A stretch of 64,000 bases of DNA from Istiophorus platypterus (Eukaryota; Chordata; Actinopteri; Istiophoriformes; Istiophoridae), in contig CM029134.1 of assembly GCA_016859345.1 (NCBI GenBank), forward strand, positions 8,849,560-8,913,559, read 5' to 3'. Below the pieces are notes generated by a model. It did no database searches. It was not told where the DNA came from and worked only from the letters and a program-made list of their open reading frames with translations. The number at the start of each line of letters is the position of its first letter. Within the stretch, counting starts at the first letter, position 1. Below are positions 47,750-58,037 of this stretch, piece after piece. The translations under genes and the position numbers were made by a program.

Positions 47750-49780
47750 GTCAACATCCTTTCTCATTCTTGTGTGTATTTGCAGATTAGTAATCGCTGT
47801 GTCATCGGCTGCCTGTGTGTGGCGACAGACAGGACAGGGAACCTAAACAGGAAAAGGCAGGGAGAAACATCGGACTACATGCAGGACAAACAAATGATGA
47901 GTCCCTCTCTGTTATTGTGACGGTCTTTCGGTCGACCTTCTACTTGAGTCTCTGTGATCGCAAACAGACCGTGATCTGTTCATTTTAAGGGAATGATATT
48001 AAAATTTTAATCCAAAGCATTTAATTCTTTACTAAATCATGAGAAAATCCACTGGCAACTGTTATGATCAAAGTAACGAAAATTCAAGTTGTTTGCAGGT
48101 TTTCATATGTGAGGGGCACAGATTTTCTTCATCCCGTTTTTTTTTATTTTTTAATAGAAGATTAAATATGGGTTTTGGACTGTTGATTGTACTCAAAACA
48201 TGACTTTTAAGACAGCTCCTTGAGGTTTAGGGAACCTTGATTGACTACGTCACTATTTTACAGACATTTTTATAGACCAAACAATAAATCGAGGAAAGAA
48301 TCATCAGATAAAAACTAACAAAGGGACTTAAGACTGGGTTAATTTGGTGATGCCTGTGGATACAGAAAGTGCAGTTTAATCCTACAGCAAACACACAATT
48401 ATTGTCTGAAAAACAACAGAAAAACCGCTGCGCTATCCGTTTACATTGCAGCCAAACAAGCTTATCGGTCAAAAACAACTGCAAGCAAAGAGCAACTGGT
48501 GTTCCTGCAAAATGGCTGTGTTCTTGTTTTGTAGACTAATTTCCGATGAACATCGTGGTCAGCGCCAACCGCTGTTCCGAATGCATTGCGTTTCCTGTGA
48601 CTGCTTCACCGTAAAGGGCAGCCCCGTGTGTGGCTTTTAATGCCAAGCAGCAGCAGCACTGTGAAACGCTCAGTTTGCATTAGCAGCGACTTACAGCTCG
48701 GATCCAGTGTGAAGAGAGCGTACCGTAAACAATGAGGCTGTTCGCAATAAGATAAAATCACAAACCGTAACACTGGACGACCCGCTGCTGACGCGGTTTT
48801 CCCGTAAATCCCTTCTGTTTGAAAGCAATTTGAATCCAAGCAGGAATGCAAGGCCTGCCATTAACAATGAAAACTACTATATAGAGAGGCAATTACACAG
48901 TATAAATATACTGAGTGGCTATGGCTGAAAAAAAATGCTGATCATATATTATATCATAAATAGGGTTTTATTTTGTAATAATTTTAGGAATTCTAATGTG
49001 TTTTTGATCTTATGACCATAAAGACTAAATGTGAGACAGATTTTGCTCTGAGAAGAATGAGAGTTATCAGATGTTTAGTAGTGTATTTCAGTTAAACCCG
49101 TGGGACAGTATAAAGTAACAACCCTCAATGAGAAGAAGAATAATCAGACACATCTACCTTCCTGGAAAACTTGGAAAAGAAATTGGAAACTGTTTTATGG
49201 CCTGGCAAAGACATGAAAGAATAAAACTACCCAAATGATTTTGGAAATGTCATGAATTCATGTTTACAACTTGTATTTTCTTCCGCAGGTGTAAACGAAA
49301 GCTGGGAAAATGAACACCAGAATCTGATAAACACTAGTCACGGAGGTTGTGTTGTTGCGATAGAACGGTGACAGGATAATAGCAAACATCCTCAGGCTGA
49401 ACCGTTTGCAGGTTTCACGAGAGATGCTGATTGCCAAGTCTATTTCACAGCCAGATGACCGGAACACATAGCAGTCTTTGTGGAGACTTTGCCGTACCTG
49501 CCTCTGCAACCTAAACCTCTGTTTTCCGGGACAAGTTGTTTTTGCCACTGTGACCGTGCCATGCTCATTGGACACTGACAATGACTCATCTCAGCGCTGC
49601 ATTCCTGCTGTGAAGTCTGGCGCAAGAACGGGCGACAGGTAGGAGGCTGCTGCCCAGACCCGACCGCTCCGGTTTCCTCTCTGTCCGAGCCGCCACGAGG
49701 CTTCTGCTCGGACGCTCGCTTTTTGTTTAAACGTTTAAAAATGCAATGCAACGGATTTTTCTTTACATTTATCAGTGCAG
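47750..49780. other. Tail-to-tail intergenic region between atp8a1 and shisa3
   Basis: No gene recognised on either strand. Open frames here (for example 48245-48484 and 49264-49838 on the - strand) resemble nothing. It may include distal 3' UTR of shisa3 if a further poly(A) site is used. Confidence 0.7.
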
Positions 49781-49799
49781 AGAACGTACCGAGAGACAT

Positions 49800-49805
49800 T
49801 TTATT
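49800..49805 (-). terminator. shisa3: Candidate polyadenylation signal of shisa3
   Basis: AATAAA on the - strand, about 620 bases past the shisa3 stop codon. It implies a 3' UTR of about 0.6 kb (roughly 50428 down to 49785). Other sites further downstream are possible. Confidence 0.5.
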
Positions 49806-50428
49806 TGCTGAAAATTGTATTTGCACCACATTATACAAAAGTCCATATTTTCCTCCAAAATAAAATGTTCTTTGTCTATAAGGTCCTCCCCCTCTCAGAG
49901 GTCCTTGCGATTGTCAAAAATCATAATTCCCTGGTTTCCAACATCTACTATATTTCTAATAATGTAACCATGCTCAGCAGAGTCTCACGTCTCAGTCTGC
50001 CTTTACAGTCTTTGTTTTTTAAGGAAGGTAGGTGATAAATTGGCAAGATTTCAGTCTGCATTGTAAACTTCCATCTTAAAAAGCGGCATGTATAAAAAAT
50101 AAAATGTAGACCACAGAGTTATGTGGACAATATGATACAAAAGTGCATAAGGTTCAGAGCTGTCGCTGTCTCCGACAGGTCTGTCGAGCTTTGATGTGCC
50201 CCATGTTGCAGAGCAGGAAACGCCTCAGGTCACGATGCTCAACCACAGCAGCTTTGTTGTACTTTATCCCTCGTCCTGCTGTTGCTCTCTCTTGTGTCCG
50301 TTCGGCTTGCCTGAGCCCTCCACCCAAAACACTGCCAGCTGTGTCGCAGTTGGTTTGTCCCCCTCCAGCTCACACGCTCCATCTAGAAATCTTGTAATCC
50401 CTCTACTTCCCCGCTGCCGGGAGCCCTG

Positions 50429-51030
50429 TCAGCTCTGTCCGAAGTCAGCAAAGCCCTTGGCCGCTGTGAAGGCGTCAGGCTGCAGGGGGAAGAAGTACTG
50501 CTGTGGCAGCAGGAACCCGGTGCTCTGAGAAGGGTGAGAGGGAATGGCATTCTGGTGGAGCTGCAGCTGGGCATGGGTGGAGGCCAGCGGGTGCTGCATG
50601 CCTCCTGACATGGATGCAGGTGGGGAAGTATAGGGGGGAGGTGGAGGTGGAGGCAGAGTCTGAGGGGTCTGGGCAGGGGTGGAGGCTGACGAGGAGACGG
50701 TGGCCGACACCAGGCAGCCGTGCTGCTGCTGCTGCTGCTGGCCCTGACCCCCGAGGGAAAACCGCCGCATGGAGCTGCCGCCCCCGGCCGAGCTGGAGCT
50801 GGTGGTGGCCGTGCTGGACTGTCGGGACGGGGCGCGGAGGCTGGGTGGAGCCGTGGTGAGGATCATGGGGATGGTCTCGCCCTGGCAGCTGCGCAGGGAG
50901 AAGCGAATGGGCTGCTGGGTCGGCTGCTTGGGCCGCAGGCAGGTGCAGCAGTAGACGGCCACCAGCGAGCCCACCACGACGAAGGCGACGAAGATGCTGC
51001 CCACCATCAGGAAGGGTACGTAGATGGGCT
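50429..51030 (-). CDS. shisa3: shisa3 coding exon 2 (transmembrane helix and tail)
   Basis: Begins after ccctcag (reading the - strand) and runs to TGA at 50431-50429, ending FADFGQS. It encodes the helix VPFLMVGSIFVAFVVVGSLV, the CCTCLRPKQ juxtamembrane segment, PIRFSLRS, a Ser-rich run, GQGQQQQQQH and the PPPPPPPYTSPP segment. Confidence 0.96.
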
Positions 51031-53199
51031 CTGAGGGTGGAGGAAACAGGCAGGTGAGGATGCGCAGCAGGGACATTCACATGTGACAGAGCTCAGAAAG
51101 GTTTTTTTTTAAAGGTCTCTACAAAATGACGCGTTTAAAGGCTGAAAAATGTTCTGAGAAACTGAGCAGTTGTATCTTTATAATGTTTCACTTTAAACTA
51201 CTTTTTAGCTTCAATAAGACTTGCATCAACAATTAATCAATGGTTTATAACACACTATAATGACTTGTACTCGACTTTAAGGACATTTTTATGTGTATAT
51301 GAATATACAGTATTTGTCATTTTACATCTTCTTGAATGAAAATGCATTTTATATAACTACAACTGTGTCTCACTATATTTTCATTTATTTTGCGTTTATA
51401 CACCACCTTCTGTATTGAGTGTCCTCAGGAGAAGTTATAGTTGTTGATAAATACATTGATTAAACACTTATATTTCCTTACACCTACATTATGGTGTGTT
51501 ATAAACCATTGACTGTTTATTTGGGGGTTAAAGTAAAGTGTCACCTTGTCCTATACTTCTATTCATGATGGCCAAAATCCTGATACTAAATGTTATTTGA
51601 CCAAGTATATATATTTTTTTAATCCTTCATAGTATTATTAAAAAAAGCTAAAAGTGACACATTCCTACTGAAAATGCAAACATCTCAAGTTACGCTTCAC
51701 GGAGCAGTTTTGCACTCCGGGAGGAAATCAACCAATGTTTATTTATTTTGGTAGAGGAAAAGAAAATTAGGAAATTGTGAGCACACAGTCCATTTCAGTT
51801 ATAGACCTATAAGCTTATCCGTTCGGGAAATTGAAAGAAAACTGATAAAACCACTGGGTTAAAGTGACCTATTGTTAAAAATAAAAACAACAAAAACAAC
51901 GAAAAAAAAGCCTCACATCCAACAGTGGGTTAATGTGGCACTTTGAGCCTGTTAAGTGCATAAAGAGACCATAGACCTGCAGTCTCATAATGTTCTTACT
52001 ACTTCAGTTGGCAAATCAAAGAGCTGACCAAGTGAATGTGCTTTATATTTGGCAGCAGAACAGGCCAGCTCCTGTGAGTAAGTTCTTTTTTTTTCCACTA
52101 ATTTTCTGCTCAAAGACTTTTGCAAAGAATTAGTTTTATTTGCTGAGACAACGACGGGCTGCTCTGCCTGAGAAACTCGTCTCGAGTTTTCCTTTTTACA
52201 CTGATGAAAATCAGCGGTGAGCTGGGGCCAAATGAAGCCACATGAGCCGAGATAAAGGCAGGTGCTGGAAACTGGAGACTTTGCCTGATTGGTGCTTAAA
52301 ACACAGATTTCAAAGGGCGCTGAATACACAACTGTATAAAACAGTGGCGGCTGAAGGATAAACTTCCAGTCTTGTAAAAGAGAACACATCCTAAAGTTCT
52401 CAAAACCCTGTGGTTGGCAGATCTCAAAGTCCTGCTGCTTCTTTACCAATTTAAGGCAAATTAATACTGAGCCATTAAAATGTAGTATAGCGCAGAGGCA
52501 GGCCAACCAATTGTTGCACCAAATATTCTGCAACGTGTTTAAAGTTTTACAGACTTCAGAAGACATTAGGGCGGTCGGCTGGATGGAGACACTGTCCTCA
52601 AAGTGCTGAAGCATCACCGAGCAAGCCAACAAAGACCCTGCGCTACTTGCTCTTCAGGTGACCTCTGACCTCTCTGTAAAAGGCAACTTCTCCTAAGTCA
52701 GATTTAAATATTTGTGCGTTACTGTGCATTATAGAAAACAGACTTGTCCGTGTTTTTACCAAAGCTCACGGAACCGATTTGCCCTTTTTATGCCAAGTTC
52801 TGCCAAAGCGATGCACTCGAAGACCTGAACAAAACAGTTTTAAGGAGAAAACTTAAAAAAAAAAATAAGTAACAGAACCAGAGGAGAGTTTAGGAAAAGA
52901 AAACACAACAGAAAAAGCCCGAACTTACGCGCTGCGAACTCGGTGTCGTCCACCTCCCTGTCGTTGGTGCAGCTGCCCTGGTCCAGCCGTGCGTCCGCGG
53001 CCGCGCAGCAGTAGCGCAGCGCGCAGGAGCCGCAGCACACGGTGGCGTCCATGGTGTCGAAGTCCTCGGGGCACTGGAAGCCGTCGTGATAGTTCCCGTT
53101 GGCGTCCAGCCAGCCGTGGCAGTACTCCCCCTGCGCGTCCGATATCCGCAGGTTCCAGGTCAGATATCCCAGCAGCAGGCAGCTGAGCAGGCGCACCAT
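50429..53199 (-). CDS. shisa3: shisa3, single-pass ER/endosomal Shisa-family adaptor
   Basis: Two coding exons, 53199-52929 and 51030-50429, join with an Arg/Gln-position codon split (c|ag, giving AAQPIYVPF) into a 290-residue protein. Residues 1-22 are a signal peptide. Residues 26-80 carry the Shisa cysteine-rich domain (EYCHGW, CPEDFDTMDATVCCGSCALR, YCCAAADARLDQGSCTNDR). Residues about 92-117 form one transmembrane helix followed by CCTCLRPKQ. The cytosolic tail is Ser/Pro-rich with a PPPYT motif. Shisa3 retains Frizzled and FGF receptors in the ER and limits Wnt/FGF signalling. Human SHISA3 is 238 residues; the extra length here is in the tail, including a glutamine run. The start is the ATG at 53199: the frame is open for eight codons upstream but has no ATG there. 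Confidence 0.96.
50719..50742 (-). repeat. CAG/CTG trinucleotide tract coding polyglutamine in shisa3
   Basis: On the + strand this reads GCTGCTG repeats; on the coding strand it gives GQQQQQQH. It lies in the cytosolic tail of Shisa3. Confidence 0.9.
51031..52928. other. shisa3 intron
   Basis: About 1.9 kb, GT/AG on the - strand (donor gtaagt, acceptor ccctcag). It contains a long - strand open frame at 51985-52614 of unknown meaning, described under findings. Otherwise A+T-rich and featureless. Confidence 0.9.
52929..53199 (-). CDS. shisa3: shisa3 coding exon 1 (signal peptide, cysteine-rich domain)
   Basis: Starts at ATGGTGCGC (context CCGGGATGG, good Kozak) and encodes MVRLLSCLLLGYLTWNLRIS, DAQGEYCHGWLDANGNYHDG and the cysteine-rich block, ending in phase 1 at donor gtaagt (52928-52923). 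The exon is strongly G+C- and CpG-rich. Confidence 0.97.
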
Positions 53200-53345
53200 C
53201 CCGGCGAGCCGCTGGGGGTTCACGCTTCCCCGCGTCCCGTGGTCCTCTCAGCACCCGGCCACCGGCTGTGTCAGTCCCGCGTGGAGACTCTTCATGGAGA
53301 TTAGGTCACCGAAAGGGGATCCCGGCGCGTGGATCCGAGAGAAAA
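53200..53345 (-). other. shisa3: Probable shisa3 5' UTR / promoter-proximal region
   Basis: G+C-rich sequence upstream of the shisa3 ATG, up to a GAA-type repeat. No TATA box is evident; CpG-rich start regions are usual for this gene type. The exact start is unknown. Confidence 0.5.
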
Positions 53346-53373
53346 GAAGAAGAAGAAGAAGAAGAAGAAGAAG
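53344..53373. repeat. (AAG)n trinucleotide repeat
   Basis: About ten AAG units on the + strand, hence CTT on the shisa3 sense strand, about 145 bases upstream of the shisa3 start codon. Purine/pyrimidine strand bias could favour triplex structure. Confidence 0.95.
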
Positions 53374-53714
53374 GAAAGTTATGTCACCTTCATCCTTCCA
53401 GCATCCAGACCGCTGCCGGACGAACGTTGCCAAATTGAGGCGCGAGAAAAATCCTTAGTTGAATCCTTCCTGACCACTTAAAAAACAATATGGAAAAAAA
53501 ACCTTCTAAACACACATGTATAACTTCTAAAGTTCCCTCCGGTCCGAGCTTTTAACGATCTCCACCAGGGCGAAGCGGAACAACTCGCTCCGAGCTTCTC
53601 TCCCTCTGTCTCCTAAACGCGGCTCCCGGGACCTTCCGCTCGCGTCGGTGCAGAGGTTGTGCGTCCGCCTCGCGGGAGGTTTGCTGCTTTTGTGACTCCG
53701 GGCTTTTACGCGCG

Positions 53715-53820
53715 CACGCCCCCCCACCCCCTCCATAGACACACACCCACCCCCCCCCCACCCCCACCATAGACACACCCACCCACCCCTACGCCCCCAC
53801 CCCCCACAGACACCCTCCCC
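53715..53820. repeat. C-rich tract with degenerate tandem repeat (G-quadruplex potential)
   Basis: Many runs of 4-11 C broken by CATAGACACAC blocks (two clear copies near 53735 and 53770). The - strand is correspondingly G-rich with far more than four G-tracts, so quadruplex formation is plausible about 0.5 kb upstream of shisa3. Confidence 0.85.
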
Positions 53821-54357
53821 ATTAACCGGACGTGCGCGTTCACGAGGCGAGGTGGCCAAAGAAGGTGCCCGGATAACGCGCACAAATGATCTGATTGACA
53901 GATGCTGTGTTGTTTTTTTGTTGTTTGTTTTTATCGTTGCTCTCGGGAAACAAATGGGACCAATATTAGAGGTAAAGATAAAATCTAGAGATTAAAATAC
54001 GGTTATTTCTTTTTATCCTGGAACCTGTTTGAGCGTCCTCCCCTCTGTGGGCACCACCGGGCGGCGAGCACCCTGCCCCGTCGGCTTCACCGGCCACTGC
54101 TATTAATTTTAAAACGGCTACAACCTGCAGATCATAATCATAAATCCCCGCTTCGTTTCCCCTCCCTCGTATTACCGACAAAAACCCGACGAGAGACGCG
54201 TCTCTGCCGGGAAACGCGGAAGAGATAAACTCAGCGGTTTGGATGAGCTGCGACGGAGGAAGACCGGGTAACGCGGTCTGACCGAGGTCGGTGCAGAAGC
54301 AAGAAACAAAACGCGAAGCACAACGCAACTCTGTCGAAATCAGAGTCAAAACAAAAC

Positions 54358-54476
54358 GAAACAAACAAACAACAAACAAAATCACAGGAAAAAGACGGAA
54401 AGAAAAAGAAAGTTGAAATGATAAGGGATAAAACACATCCTCGGATGTTTTTGTTTGTTTGTTTGTTTGTTTGTTT
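54358..54476. repeat. (CAAA)n and (TTTG)n tetranucleotide repeats in inverted arrangement
   Basis: A CAAA-type run at 54358-54382 and a TTTG run at 54448-54476 are complementary and about 65 bases apart, so they could pair as a hairpin. Confidence 0.85.
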
Positions 54477-54553
54477 TTACTGCTACGGGTCACCTGCTCT
54501 GCTGTGACCGGCAGCTCAAAATGAGCCAAGTTGGGACGCTGCCGTGTAACTGG

Positions 54554-54613
54554 ACTCGGAGGATCGGTACCGGCCTCGGTGGATCGGTACCGGACTCGGA
54601 GGATCGGTACGAG
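54554..54613 (+). repeat. Three tandem copies of a 20-bp unit
   Basis: Copies at 54554, 54574 and 54594 follow ACTCGGAGGATCGGTACCGG with one to three changes each. Each has a GGATCGGTAC core. The tract lies in the divergent promoter interval. Confidence 0.9.
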
Positions 54614-55630
54614 GACGCTGCTGCTCCTCTCCGGTCCCGCCGCCGTTACACCGCGTACGCTCCAGGGGACCCCCCCCCCCCAGCACCCAGGGTTTTGAAA
54701 GCTTTATTAATTTACACATTAACCCTCCATAACTTTTATCAATGACTTTCAGACACTATTCATTTGGTGACAAGAAAAAACAAAAACAAAACAAACTAAA
54801 ACGCTGACATCGGCGCTCGCACGTGTTTTGATATTACACAGGAAGAGAAGATACAAAAAGGCTCGACCTCGCTGAACTGGTGAAAAGGAGTAAAGGAGGA
54901 AAAAAACCCCGAACACTTCGGGAGCAGGTCCTCCCACTCCTCCGCCCCCCGGAGCCCCTCCGCCCGTACGCTGTTGAAGTGGCGCCCCCATGTGGAGACG
55001 CAAACTTTTTGGGGCCCGTGGGGCAACTGCTGAGCCGTTTCCTGCCTTTAACGCTGGATCTCGGACACAAGGTGAAGTGAGGCCGAAATAACCGGAGGCA
55101 AAAAATTAAAAAAAAATCGTTTAACCTTTTCGAAACCATTTATTACAAGCGTCATATCCTGGGTCTGTTGGAGGCGATTAGAGACTAAAATGTCCTTTTT
55201 TTAAAAATGTTATCAGTTTATTTTATTCGCTTTTATTCCCCGTATAATAATTTCCCCAGCGTTTAAAATCACACCCACTGGTATTAAAGACCATGTCCTC
55301 CCCCCTTCGCTCCTGCTGTTTGGACGTGGATCCAAGCCCTTTCCTTTCATTTGCGCTCACGTCGCTGTGTTGACGCTCCGAGCTCGGTAGCAAAATGGCC
55401 TCTGCCTTTTTCATTTGTACGGATTTTTCTTTTTTTTTTCCCTTCATTCAGTCAGATCGTTCAACTGCTCTAGCGACCCGTTGTTCTCTGTGTGGATGTG
55501 GGCTACAAAGGAGGCAGGCAGCGGCGCACAAGTCCCGCCTGTATTTCCCTCCGGAGGAGTCTCGGTGTCGACGCTCCCGACTGGGGATTGGAGCGGCGGC
55601 TTGTCAGTAAATGAGCCAGCCCTTCACACC

Positions 55631-55750
55631 GTGTGTGTGTGTGTGTGTGTGTGTGTGTCCGTGTCTGTGTGTGTGTCTGAGTGTGTGTTTGTGTCTGTGT
55701 TTGTGCGTCTGTGTCTGTGTCTGTGCGTGTGCGCGCGCGCGCGCGTGCGT
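55631..55750. repeat. Compound TG / TGTC / GC microsatellite upstream of bend4
   Basis: A TG run (55631-55658), then TGTC/TTGTG variants, then an alternating GCGCGC stretch ending near 55746. Alternating purine-pyrimidine sequence of this kind can adopt Z-DNA, about 125 bases upstream of the bend4 ATG. Confidence 0.93.
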
Positions 55751-55871
55751 AAGTAGGAAACCGAGCCAGACGGTGACGGATCCGATCTCTCACTCTTCAG
55801 CTGCCCTGTCACACCAGCCACGGGACCGAAACCCCCGCACGCCGTCCGCCGCGCTGTGACACCTGGCCGGG

Positions 55872-56105
55872 ATGGAGGGAGAGATGCAGCCCGCGGACGA
55901 AGGGCCGTGCGCCCCGAAGATGTGCCGACAACAACGGGGTCCCTACAGCACCCTGAAACCCTTCCAGAGCAAGCGCTCGGCGGGCAAGTCGCGCTTTGAC
56001 AGGTCCGCCGTGGTCGAGGTGCCTCTGTTCGGCGACGGACCTCACTTCACTTTTCACCCCGAGCAGCCTCATCCTTTCCAGCCGCACCACCAACACCAAC
56101 ACCAA

Positions 56106-56137
<32 letters not shown>

Positions 56138-56225
56138 CCAACGGCAGCAGCGGCAGCGTCTGCAGCCGCTCCACCAGACCAGCGTCGCTATCAGCGGCAG
56201 CCAGGAGCAGCATCACCCGACGCCT

Positions 56226-56257
<32 letters not shown>

Positions 56258-56427
56258 TTTCCCATGTGAGAGCAGGCCCAGCAGCAGGGTCCCGACATCC
56301 ACCTCAGCGGCCGCGGGCGGCGCGGCGGCGACCGCATCCCTCGGCGCCCAGCAGCGGCGCGCCAGCAGCAGCAGCGGCGGAGCGGAGCCCAGGTTCTCCC
56401 CGGACTGCACCTACAGTATCAGCTCAG
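55872..56427 (+). CDS. bend4: bend4 coding exon 1 (low-complexity N-terminus)
   Basis: Starts at ATG with context GCCGGGATGG and encodes 185 codons plus one base, ending TYSISS, donor gtgggt. It contains two CAG tracts (56109-56138, 56224-56256) coding glutamine runs, and GC-rich Ala/Ser/Arg repeats. Confidence 0.95.
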
Positions 56428-57978
56428 GTGGGTTTCAAAAGTTGTTGAGGCTGAGCGACGAGGGACTCCTGGTCATCTCCGGAGGTCTGCTCCGTCCCTC
56501 CTAGTATCTTGTGATTCAAGATTATGGCTATTGAGACTTTTCAAACCCGCATGTCCTCACATTATCCGGGTTCTGGTGTGCAATTCGGGCGTTTGCAGCC
56601 CAGATATCAGCAAAACGCCTCCACAGAGTCAATAAACTTGAATGGAGGAGACAAGTATATCTAATTAAAAGCCACCATCTCTTTTGTTTGCCACGAATCA
56701 AAGGAGCTTCATGTTTTTGTTCCCATTTCTTCCTCTTTTCCTTCCTGTCAACAATGATTGATTTGCTGCTGTAATGAGAACAGTCATGATTGAATCTGTG
56801 TGTATCTGTGTGTGTGTGTGTTTATTTACGTGCATTCATGTATGTGTGTGTGTGTGTGTGTGTTTATGTGTGCAAAAAAGGGCCCTCACAGTCTCCTGTT
56901 GAAACACATTGTTCCCTGCTCATTTTTCTCCTCAGCTGCTGTTCATTAGAGGGCTGTACAGGCTCTGGAAGAAATGTGCTCCCTGTGTGGAGGGCGGGTC
57001 CATAGGAACCAACATTAAGATGGAAGCAATGAACCCAATCCTGGCAGTTATGAAATTAAATATCAGATATCTCATCCTCTAATCAGATATTAATCTCTTT
57101 ATCACCACTGGCAGCGGAGGCTCAATTTGCTGCCGTTGTTGCTTTAGCCTGTCAAGTGTTCAGTGTGTGCTCAGGTTGCACTGTAGCTCTTTATTAACTC
57201 ATCTATATGTTTAAATGGCAGATATGTGCAACAGTATCATATATTCAACCCACTTACATTTTGCAAGCCCAACCAGATTCCTTATCGGTATAAACCCCAG
57301 GTTTCCTTTGACGACAGCCCATTGTTTGCATCCATTCTAGCATGCACGTGCTCCTAATTTCATTTATTAAATAATCACGTAAAACTATATTTTCCCTGCT
57401 CTAATGAATCTGCTCATATTACACAAGATGCACCATCCAATCCCAGCTAAATGTGCCATGTATTCTCACTGATAATGACACATCAAAGGGCTTTTTATCT
57501 GCACGATGGGAGCAACTTAATGTCAAGTCTGAAAGAGAAAGACAAAAAAAAAAAAAATTCCCCCAAAAAACTTGATGTTCTTCTCATGAAGAGAGGCAAC
57601 GGAGACCCAGGGACTCAGCAATCAGTTCAGTGCACAATAACACAAATTGCATTGAAAAGCCTTTCCCAAAGAGTTGTGATTAAAATAAATGGGGCTCATA
57701 AATTTGCCTCTGCCGAGCGTGTTGTTTTTAATGAAATTTTATGAGGCTCTCAGCTCACAGTGCCACAGAACTGGTGAGAGAAGAGAGGAGGGTGGTGGGG
57801 GGGGGGGGGCTGGGGGGGTGCAGGGTGAAGGCGAATGATATCAGATACATCTCGACGGGTAAACAGAGACAGCACGCATATTAATAAATGCGACACATCT
57901 GCGACAGGCTGATAGACACGTCTGAGCGAGTGGCAGCGCAGCAGTGGCCGTCTAGGACTCATTTTGTGTGTCTGTGTA

Positions 57979-58037
<59 letters not shown>

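Larger units (their letters stand above)
52900..56450. promoter_or_regulatory. CpG-rich divergent promoter region of shisa3 and bend4
   Basis: The two start codons (53199 on -, 55872 on +) are 2.7 kb apart, head to head. Both first exons and much of the interval (53550-53880, 54000-54660, 54900-55080, 55480-56430) are visibly rich in CG dinucleotides, unlike the flanking introns. I infer CpG-island promoters for both genes and possible shared regulation. Individual start sites cannot be placed. Confidence 0.65.

Noticed and set aside
50475..51080. 201-codon - strand and 118/104-codon + strand frames over shisa3 exon 2
   Set aside because: Out-of-frame shadows of the G+C-rich shisa3 coding exon; the true frame continues the Shisa family sequence.
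50429..53199. shisa2 rather than shisa3
   Set aside because: The EYCHGW-CPEDFDTMDATVCCGSCALR domain, the AAQPIYVPF junction and the neighbours fit SHISA3.
53200..53223. Upstream extension of the Shisa3 start by eight residues
   Set aside because: The upstream codon is GTG, not ATG. The ATG at 53199 has a good context and gives a typical signal peptide.
53966..54529. 187-codon - strand open frame upstream of shisa3
   Set aside because: No recognisable domain. It overlaps CAAA/TTTG repeats and G+C-rich promoter sequence; kept as non-coding.
55809..56448. Leu-rich - strand frame and Ser-rich + frame over bend4 exon 1
   Set aside because: Shadows of the CAG repeats (CTG read as Leu, AGC read as Ser) in bend4 exon 1.
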